NCBI GenBank assembly: GCA_015680685.1
Contig: MNCI01018161.1
Location: forward strand, 343,754-407,753
Reading direction: 5' to 3'
DNA: 64,000 nucleotides
Origin: Gnetum montanum
Taxonomy: Eukaryota; Streptophyta; Gnetopsida; Gnetales; Gnetaceae
Shown here: positions 56,023-64,000 of the stretch, piece after piece
How the letters are laid out: each line of letters starts with the position of its first letter
Numbering within the stretch: position 1 is the first letter of the stretch
Notes under the pieces: model-generated
Told to the model about the DNA's origin: nothing
The model's input: the letters and a program-made list of their open reading frames with translations, nothing else
The model's database searches: none
Program-made: the position numbers and the translations under genes

Positions 56023-56883
56023 TGATGAGTATCGAGGTACCCCTACACTCAACCATACAAATACGAGCATTTCTTGTACTATCTAATCAAACTCTACAAA
56101 TGGACTAGTTATGATATCCTGACAGTTACTCGTAGGTCATAGTTTACTATCTTCCCACCTAGACTAGTATTAGCTTTGTCATGTATGGTTTAGTCTAGAG
56201 TGAGGTTTATGATGTGTTCCTATACTAATGCTACTTCTAGTCTGATGGTAAATAATATTAAGTAAGCTAAGAGACAGAGGGTGAGAGAGAATCTAAGCTA
56301 GCCTAAGTGCGATGAGCAATCATTCCTCAATCATCCATACACATCTTGGACCTCATGCATGACTACCACTGGGATTACCAAGCACAGATCCTAGGTACGC
56401 TACTGGGTTACCAAGTAGTCACACTTAAATGCTCGTGATTAAGTCGTACTCATTCCACGTTACTAGGAGGTAAGGGTGAAGAGATACTAACTAAGAGAGT
56501 AGTAAATAATAATTAAATAAATAATTAAGCTAAGTGGATGCTACAATGATGAAGTAATCTTGATCTTTATTGCTGGTCATGTGTGTGTCCAAGTAGATCA
56601 CACTCGAATAAGGATGCCATACAATTACAATCACACACTGTAGGCATACACTAGGAGAAAAGGGTTGAGAGAAAAACTGATGTACTAAAAGATTATTAAA
56701 AAATTAAACTTAATAACTCTAAAAGCTACCTACCAGATCTGTCTACCTCTTATTCATAGATGAGGAGACAGGTTGCAATATCGTGTGTGCGATATCGCGT
56801 CTAGGCTGTGAAATCATGTACATGATATCACATACACAATATCATGTATTCGATATCATGGCCAACAAAATGATAACTCATCA
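56023..56883 (-). repeat. 3' LTR of element E
   Basis: 861 bp, TGATGAGTATCGAGG... to ...GATAACTCATCA on the plus strand. It is followed (on the right) by the reverse of a polypurine tract, TACCCCCATGACTAAATG (56,884-56,901). GATATC-type palindromes are at 56,775-56,865 and the TATA box is degenerate (TATGAATAAG on the minus strand). The 5' LTR lies beyond 64,000. Confidence 0.9.
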
Positions 56884-57079
56884 TACCCCCATGACTAAAT
56901 GAAAACTCGTCCTCAAGTTAAAGTGAGAACAAGCTTCATTGATTACACTATGGATAGGTATGGGATTATTGACTGGTGAGAATGGGTTCATGCTGGAATG
57001 TGGAATCAGAACAAAATTAAGACACAATGCAAAGAATGCAAAAGAAAATCCTATAGCTACAAAATTAATGGAACTCATG

Positions 57080-58897
57080 TAGTTCATGGTGGTGGTGGCT
57101 CCTCCATGGGTGCCCTTCCCTTGTCTTGTGGTCCAGGTCTTGGGACTTGATGGCATTGAAGTATGGCCTAGAGTTTCTCCTCTTCGATTCAGGGATCCTA
57201 TGTTGTCCATGCTAATGTTCCAATGTTTGATGGAGTTGGCACCTCCCATGGGTAGGGTAGTTGCAGAAACATTTTATTTGCCTTGACATACTAAGCTACA
57301 AACACACACTGTTCCTCCTCATAGGCTCTAGCTTTGTCTCTATATTCTTGAAAATCTACAAGCCATTGAGCCAAGTCTGTTATGACACCTTTTTATCCTT
57401 GGTAGCTTGCTTTAACCACCTTAAGTTTAGAATTTGCAATCTCCATTTTTTGCAATATCTTCTTGTGTTCTGCAAATTCTATTTCATATTTGATGTAGGT
57501 GGTGGCTACCTGTTGCTTGATCTTTGTTCTCGGGCACCCTACTGTTAACATGGTAAGGTTGGCATATCACAGGTTTTTCAACTCCATGTATTTTGTAAGG
57601 TCCTCGATCTGCAGGTCCTAGTTCTTAACTTCCACCTAGTGGGCAAATGCATATGTGTCCAATATGGCCCACCCGTTAGTGTGTTGAGCACTAATAGTGT
57701 TGATGTCGGCCATGGCCATATGGATCTCCTTCTTAATGATCTGTTTATACATCCCCACCTAGTCCTGGAAGTGCTCCTTTAGCTTTTCATGCCATTTAGC
57801 CTCATTCTGCCACACGCTTATTTCAATAGTCATCTTCTAGCAGATGGCACATACCTCCTCAATTAAGAGGATTTGATTTTCCCTGGCTAAACGATTCATG
57901 TCCTGGTTGACTTGGATGAGTTTTTCTCACAACTATTGAAAATGTTCTTCGAGAACATTCTTTTGCTTCTTCACAGAGGTTAACCAAAGGTTGCCAACAA
58001 CAAGCTGCTTGTTTCCCTCTTGTAAGGCCTTGAGTGCCTTGGTATGTGCATAAGTTTACGCTTATGTTGCAGAGGCATCCCAAACAGCCTTCTCTTTTTC
58101 TTCTGCCACCTTCTTATTCTTTGTCAATAGTTTGGTCAATTGCTCAATTTTGAGTGTCCAACTGGTCTTTGGGAACAAATTATGAAGGGTCCCACTGTGC
58201 AACTTGTAGGGCCACAAGCCTTTCTTGTAATTTTTGAACCTCTACTTCAGCATGCTCAGATGTGATAAGTTCCTATTTTCAAATAGATCCTCTCTTTCGT
58301 TGCCAACTCTCCAAACATCTTATCCTCCTTGCTATATGCCCTTTCCAACCAAACTTGTCACACATTAGGATCTGAACAGGTAGAAAATTGAGCAACCTTT
58401 GGCCCCGTATTCTAAAGGTTTAATACTTTCAAAATGGCTTGAACAGAGAAATTGACTATCACACCATAAATGTTAACTATGGTGCCTTATTCCCTGTTGT
58501 GCCAAAATTGGTACGTTTCCCCTAAGTACCAGGCACTGCTTTCAAAGAGGATAGACCATAATGGGGATCCTTTGAGGTGATCCCTAACAACCTCTAGAGC
58601 AAAATTTATGAAAGATTCAAAATTTAATTCCATAATCACCATAGTGAAGATGGAGCTTTCATGGATAGCCTGAATACAATCTTGGGACAACATGAGATGT
58701 TGTCCTTGTTTAGGTGTTACAGTAGCTCCTCCTTCTACTTGCCTTGATTATATAGTAGCCAGGTCCTCTTGGTGAATGCTAAATGATTATTCCTCCTACT
58801 TTGCATGTTGTCCAATAGGAACTTGTCCTTCACCTCTCCTTGGTCATTTTCTTCCACCTTGAGTAGGACCTTCCTATTGTCCGCGTTTCGGGGCCAT
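57080..58897 (-). pseudogene. MAxKR-family coiled-coil ORF of element E, unknown function
   Basis: Likely start MAPKRGQ (ATG at 58,897), then a basic Gln/Gly-rich region. The first five in-frame stops are TAG, TGA, TAG, TAA and TAA, each one C-to-T change from CAG, CGA or CAA. Next comes the block shared with locus F (ELNFESFINFAL, SAWYLGETY, 58,690-58,487), then KEDKMFGELATKERIYLKIG. From about 58,200 to 57,300 the sequence is a long charged, heptad-like stretch (VEVQKLQERLVAL, NQDMNRLARENQILLIEEV, EFAEHKKILQKMEIANSKLK, EYRDKARAYEEEQ), a probable coiled coil. It ends in EEPPPP near 57,085. It lies just before the polypurine tract and 3' LTR. About 600 residues if whole. A structural or nucleic-acid-binding role could be imagined, but none is shown. 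Confidence 0.65.
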
Positions 58898-59385
58898 CTG
58901 CAATCACACAAGGCCAATTGTTTGTAAGGTTGTTTCCGAAGTTAGGTTATACCTTACTACTTTCCTTAATGGAATTTTTTTTATCTTTGTGTGACATTAA
59001 TTACATGTCCCCAAAAGATTATAAGATTGAGTTCTTTTTGCTTAGGTGGCTTCCAAATCTATTTTTCCAATGTAACTAAGGGGATAAAATTATTTCTAAC
59101 ACACTTATCTTAAGCTTAATAGCTAATTACCCTTGATAATGTCATTTGGGTGATGACAAATTTCAAAAAAAATTTGCACTATTCGACGTGTGCTCCTCCC
59201 CCACGACTGAGCTGAACACTCTAGGTTCAAGTGGGTTCAGAAGGAATGAAAATTGGAGGACCAACGAACAAGATATAGGTATGAAAGCAAGGGACATGCA
59301 ATTACAAGTTGTAGAGAGAAATTTAAAAAACTCCCCCATGTGAATAGTTGAAAATGATGGCAAGTGGTGTAGGGGGGGTTACGTA

Positions 59386-61286
59386 TGAACACCCTAAATT
59401 TTCGATGGCATGTTTGCTTCATCGGGTCTTTAGAATTCAAGCAGCATCATGGTAGTTTGGTAGAAAATGGATGCTCTGAGTTTAAACTGTCCAGTTTGGA
59501 AAATTTTCTACTCTTGGTGTTGACAGGCCTAACGGACTCTCCAACTTGCCCACCTGGGTAGTTCATCTAGCAGATAGTCTACTTAGGAGTAAGGCATGGG
59601 ATTGTCGATGATGCTCAGGCTGCACAAAATAGTTCGACAAGTTTTCTAAGTCAAAAAGTTTACTACGCTACGCTATGCTATGTAGCATAGCAAGCCTCAA
59701 AAGACAGTTGTGAGATGAAGTGCTACACTATGCAACATAGCATAGCATAGCAAAAGCAAGACAAAAATGCCCAGCTTGCTTGGTGATTTCAAATACACTT
59801 AGTGGGCACCGTTGATCTTCCAAAGCCATTTGCTTCATTTGAACTTCGAGTCTTTCAGCAAATGCAGTGGATAAGGTAGCAAGTCATGTAGGCTATGTTA
59901 GTTGCTATGCTATGCTACGCTACACAACATAGCACAATGTAGTGATGATGCAAGAAAGACAAAGGCATCTCAGGAGGTAGGATTAGCAAGTTCAAAGGCT
60001 TCACATGGCAAGGAACAACGTTTGCAAATGGTTAGCATTTTTGCAACTAAGGCTAGCTACTACACTATGCTACACTACGTAGCATAGCATAGCGTAGCAA
60101 ATATATGAAACCAGTCAGAACAGTTTAGAAGCTTCCAGCACGTGCAAAAGGTTTCAATGCAACTTTCTCCTTCAAACTGTTGGCTATGCTATGCTACGCT
60201 ACATAGCGTAGAACATCGTACCAGAGCTACTACGCTACACCAGCATGCTATGATCCAAAGCATAGTACAGCGTAGCAGGCAGCACAACATGGCAATTTGC
60301 TACGCTATGCCAACATGATATACTTCAAGGCCTAGTGCAGCGTAGCAGCTAGCACAATGTAGCAATTTGCTATCTTACGCCAACATGCTACATCTCAAAG
60401 CGTAGCATAGCGTAGCAGGCAACTACACTACATTAATGTGCCTCCCTCCTTGTCTACATCACTGGCACGCTTCTCTAGTTCTAACAACATAATTGCAGCT
60501 TGACAAGCTCATCAATCATCTTTGCATGCGCATGCAGCATAGACATGTTAACATCTTGCAAGTCTAGGACATAGGACACATGTCATCCAAGCCTCACTTC
60601 ACGTGTTCTCCCTAGCCCCATAAATATCCCAATGAGAAATAGTCAAAGGATTGGCAATTTTGATCAGCTTTGTGCATGGTTGGCAAATTTTTTTGTTGGC
60701 AAAAAACTTATCAAAGAAAAAATCATTCAGAAAAATTAAAAAAATTGAGCAGTTAGCAGATTTTTTTAGAGGTTAGCAAAACAAACCCCCTATTTTCAGT
60801 TAGCATTTTGTTAACAGGGTTGGCAAGTTTTCTTTGTAACATCCGAGAATTGTGGGCTTTTAGGTCCACGTTCAAGTACATTGTTGCCTTGCTTTTGAGT
60901 GTCCTGGTTACTTTTGGGATCTCTGTGCTTCCTAGTGTTGTGCAACCAATTGTATCCACTTTGATGGAGTAAAGTCATAATCTTGAAGTGGTGCATTTCC
61001 TTATCTCTAGTTTACTTTGCTTTCTTTCTTGTCATTGCATTTCTACATCATTTTCATCTCCTTGTATTTAAAATTTATTATTTTTTGCTATAAGCATTGC
61101 TTTTAATTTAGATATTTGAAAAAGGTTATAGTAACATCGATTAAGTCCTTGTCTGATCGACCAGACTGTTCAGGGCACCCCATTTCCGTTTAATCCAGCA
61201 TGGCCCTCGCGTGGATCCGAGGTTAAGACTGTCATGACCAATGACCTCTTGATGTTTTCCAGCCATTGACATTTTTGGTCACTACA
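59386..61286 (+). mobile_element. 1.9-kb solo LTR inside element E
   Basis: Starts TGAACACCC, ends CACTACA, and is flanked by a perfect 5-bp duplication ACGTA (59,381-59,385 and 61,287-61,291). Removing it joins the minus-strand sequence of element E in the way locus F is arranged. A TATA-like CATAAATA lies at 60,619 on the plus strand, downstream of the GCTATGC/GCGTAGC array. No coding capacity. It is unlike the other LTRs here, so a different family. Confidence 0.88.
59662..60425. repeat. Clustered GCTATGC / GCGTAGC palindromes in the U3 of the 1.9-kb LTR
   Basis: At least eight clusters. Perfect examples are GCTATGCTA-TG-TAGCATAGC at 59,672-59,691 and CTACGCTA-CA-TAGCGTAG near 60,193. Other clusters lie around 59,720, 59,900, 60,060, 60,235, 60,300 and 60,370. 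The last three share a unit of about 65 bp (GCTACGC.....CAACATG.TA....CAAAGC.TAG...AGCGTAGCAG.CAGCACAA). Confidence 0.88.
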
Positions 61287-61291
61287 ACGTA

Positions 61292-61345
61292 TATAGAGGT
61301 TTTTGTAATGCGATATCATGTATGCGATATCATGGCCTATTGATG
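61292..61345 (-). promoter_or_regulatory. Promoter-like module of element E
   Basis: On the minus strand GGCCATGATATCGCATACAT, then a second GATATC and CTCTATATACG (TATA-like). The first 20 bases match the start of element E's own LTR U3 (GGCCATGATATCGAATACAT). It sits upstream of the MAxKR ORF once the solo LTR is removed, so it is either an LTR remnant or an internal promoter. Confidence 0.5.
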
Positions 61346-61659
61346 TTAAGGCACTAGGGAATATACTGAATTTTGAAGTTTTATCTGAAATGAATGATGG
61401 AAACTAAGGATACATGGATAAGTGTTAAATGGTTCCAAGGTAATTTAACTAGTTCTGAAGGCACGTATAATTATGTGTAGGTGGAATTAATCAATAAGGG
61501 CCTTGGATGGTAAGGGAGAGAAAAAGGTCATGTGATGGTTCATAGGAACGTTGGAATCTGAAGGGATAGTAATAAGGAAAAGAATATCATTGAAAATACA
61601 CTAAGGGTAATAGATGGTGTGTGGAAGATGTGTTATGAGTGCAAATTACAAAAATTACG

Positions 61660-62400
61660 CAAGTGAGTCCTCCCCAAAGCAGGTTCCAACATATAATGCC
61701 CTTGCATAACCACACCTAAAAGTGTCCGTGGGTACTCGAAGGGTTAAATGTAATCCACACTAGTTCCAAAAAACACACACATGTAAGTATCACCAAAATG
61801 AGGTTAAAATTCTATGCTACATAAGACATGAGTTACAATTACATGAATAGCAAGGTGAGATAGGGTATAGAAGGGATTGTAGAGATTGGGACATGAGGAA
61901 ACTGACTCAGGGCACAATGAATCCTGCATGTAAAGTATGATTATTGTGTCATTAACCTGTCATTCCAAGATTAGGACCAAGTCCATTCCTTTGATCAATG
62001 ACACCACATTGTTTCATCCCATGATGAGCAACTATGAGAGTACCATAACAACAAGACGTACGATCACTTGGCATTTTGTTAAAGGAAGGAGTGATTTTTG
62101 CTTTGTGGCACTTCCTTTATTTTTTCCTTCAATTGCTAAATCCATAGAAGCTGCCAACCTTTAGGAATGGGTGCATGTCTTTCCAATGGGACCCCCTAGA
62201 ATAGCATTGGATTTTTAAGTGCCCTTTTGAATACTATTACTCCCATTTTTCATTAGATCTACAAGGATCTTAGTACAACCACATTGCGTGATAACTCCCA
62301 CAAACGTCACCAAAGAGAATCTGAAAGTCCCTTTGATGTCACACCCTAATCATTCCCTCTTGGTCCATCCTTCTTCATTCTAGGTATAATGAACACAAAA
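61660..62400 (-). other. Post-pol-like region of element E
   Basis: Contains the core shared with C, D and F (61,662-61,687, GTGAGTCCTCCCCAAAGCAG on the plus strand). Near 62,330 it has CCTTTGATGTCACACC, matching CCCTTGAAGTCACACC near 19,935 of element C, which there lies just after pol. In E this stretch follows gag with no RT or integrase between, which indicates a pol-less element. Short AAAAAGACAA-type repeats lie at 62,590-62,622. Confidence 0.5.
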
Positions 62401-62696
62401 TTAATTTTAAGCTTTAAGAATCTCAAGAATATCATTGTACCCTCGAACAAAACCTCATATTTGTAGAATGGATGAGTGGGTGTAATGGGCTTACTATCCA
62501 AATAATTGATTACTTAAGACTCAATAACATAGAACACACCTCAACCAACAAGCCACATGAGTGTTCTATTCATAGATGAGATTACTTATAAAAAGATAAA
62601 AAGACAAAAAGACAAAAAGATAAAATAAGGAATTGAAAAATGAAAAACTGAAAACAAAAAATTGTAAAACTAAAGAAAATGAAATAAAATTATTAA

Positions 62697-64000
62697 TCCT
62701 ACTTGTCATTAGAATGGGGGATATCCCCCATAACTAAATAGTTGAGTATGGCAAGTATTAATAATTGAAAGATGAGGATCCTTGCATGTTGGAAGTATTG
62801 AAACTTGGTCATACTTACCCCATTGGGGTTCATACACTTGACTGTAGTAAGCATAGTGGGGCAATTTATAAGATGTGATTCCTTGTTAAGAGTTAACCCA
62901 CTATGATACTTGGGACCATAAGATGGTATGCAAGGATCAGGATGTCGCTCTCCATGGCTGTATTCATTGGGCCATATGGTTGTTGGAGTGTTAATTGGTG
63001 GCCCTGATGAAGTAACACGAGGTGTTGGGTTTGAAGAGAAAGATGCACCACAGTGTTGGGCTTGTGCTGAGTTGGAGAATGCAGTGGCCTTGGAATTGTG
63101 TTGTCCCTTCCTATGGTTATGTCTAAAGAAAGGACACCTTCGATGTTGTTGAGGTCTCTCACTACTATTGGCAATAGTAACGTTCATGGGTTGTTGCTGT
63201 GGTGCAAATACTTCAAGAATAGAAGGGATGAGAATTTTGAAATTTTGGAGAAGTGTAAGGTACACAAGGTAGTGGTTGTGTTGAGGACATGGGCTGATAG
63301 TATTGAGGAGAATGATAATGTGGTGAGATAGAGTATGTTGACCCAATTGGGGAAACAGGATGTTGAACTAGATAGTATTTAAATTTGAATGATGTGAAGG
63401 GTGTCTCGAGTTTAGGGGTGGCTTCCCCCACAACTAGGATTGTTGCCACTGTGATTGAACATAGTATCTCTGTACAAACTCTGGGTGTAACGTGCTTCCC
63501 CAATGCTCATATAAATGTAACAAGATTGGGCATTGGCCCTTGGGGTGATCGTATAGGCAAATGTTGCATTCATATGTATGATTGGCTGTTGAGCTCTTAT
63601 CTTCCTCATCCCTTCTTTTTTATTGTCTAATGATACTTTGTCTTGCTCCTCAGGTTGTCAAAACTCTATCTCCAATAATATTGATATATTACTCACACTT
63701 TTTATGCATCCATTCCAACATCTTATTGATCTTTTCCTTGACTTCCTCTATTGATTGTTGTACTAGCAAAGATGCTTCTTCCTCCTTGAGATAGGTTGAT
63801 TTCTCCTTTTTATGATCATGGACCTCCGTTAAGTTGAGATTTTGGTCTTGTTGATGTTTTTCAACACTCTCCCATCTAGCCATTTCTCCTTCTTCTTTTG
63901 CTACCCACTTAATAAGCTCTTGGAATTGATGGGTTCGTAGTTTGTATAGTTGTCCTCGGGCATACATCCCTAGGGTATCTCTTGTTTTATCATGAAGCCC
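62697..64000 (-). pseudogene. gag of element E, partial (runs off the window)
   Basis: At the window edge the minus strand reads TRDTLGMYARGQLYKLRTHQ, then KWVAKEEGEMARWESVEKHQ, matching the capsid-like part of gag in elements C and D (TRRTLG.Y.QGRL..LR.HQ, KEEGELQKRES). A helical charged part follows (SIEEVKEKINKMLEWMHKK, to 63,689). After stops, a Pro/Tyr/Gln/Ser-rich tail (SPHYHSPQYYQPMSSTQPLP, 63,500-63,213) shifts into another open frame that ends at TGA/TAA near 62,697. The missing N-terminal part and 5' LTR lie outside the window. No protease motif was found after it. Confidence 0.75.

Noticed and set aside
57859-58083. 74-codon minus-strand frame MGCLCNISVNL...
   Set aside because: Shadow of the coiled-coil frame, which reads NQDMNRLARENQ in a different phase through the same bases.
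59662-60425. CRISPR-like array or centromeric satellite from the regular GCTATGC words
   Set aside because: Eukaryotic setting, no constant spacer length, words are palindromic and lie in the U3 of a precisely bounded LTR.

Overview
This window looks like intergenic DNA from a large, old, repeat-filled seed-plant genome. It is AT-rich, I see no intact host gene, and almost every recognisable stretch is a transposable element broken by stops and frameshifts. Many stops (TAA, TAG, TGA) sit where one C-to-T change from CAA, CAG or CGA would explain them, as expected of long-methylated repeats. A Penelope-like GIY-YIG fragment (55.3-55.65 kb) together with abundant Athila-type and chromovirus elements makes a gymnosperm, possibly a conifer, a reasonable guess. 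That is inference, since Penelope-like elements (Dryad) have been reported in conifers; the species cannot be fixed from the sequence alone.

Layout. 1-3.6 kb: 3' half of a Ty3/gypsy element (A), pol followed by a TATA box and a second decayed ORF. 3.6-9.8 kb: an aspartyl-protease gene fragment (5.1-5.3 kb), an LTR-like promoter region, and on the minus strand a decayed ORF (locus F, family MAxKR) with a TATA box. 9.8-15.2 kb: AT-rich decayed LTR-like DNA with two probable 3'-LTR edges. 15.2-30.9 kb: a chromovirus (B) split by a complete minus-strand Athila-type element C (17,596-27,591, target duplication TATTC). 30.9-49.8 kb: a tandem array of about 0.85-kb repeats carrying SINEs, split by a LINE, which is split by a complete plus-strand Athila-type element D (35,222-46,036, duplication CCTAG), which is split by a solo LTR (36,601-37,523). 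49.8-55.7 kb: a solo LTR (51,635-52,550, duplication GTTAT), a PIF1-like helicase fragment, a 0.45-kb foldback hairpin, another piece of the 0.85-kb repeat, and the Penelope-like fragment. 55.66-64 kb: an LTR (H) split by a minus-strand Athila relative (E), which is split by a 1.9-kb solo LTR (59,386-61,286, duplication ACGTA). Element E has gag but no visible pol, and a long MAxKR coiled-coil ORF next to its 3' LTR.

How it fits together. The Athila-type elements C and D share the order LTR, tRNA-Asp-type primer site, gag, protease, RT, RNase H, integrase, short hydrophobic post-pol frame, polypurine tract, LTR. Two themes look unusual. First, elements A, E and F each carry an extra ORF, in A and E between the last recognisable gag/pol gene and the 3' LTR, preceded by repeats and a TATA-like box, as if this accessory gene had its own promoter. 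Second, the U3 regions of related LTRs carry arrays of quite different short palindromes (GATATC, TCTAATAATTAGA, GCTATGC/GCGTAGC, ATGCATATGCAT) at the same place upstream of TATA, suggesting exchange of promoter modules. All coordinates and similarities were read by eye; no database search was run.
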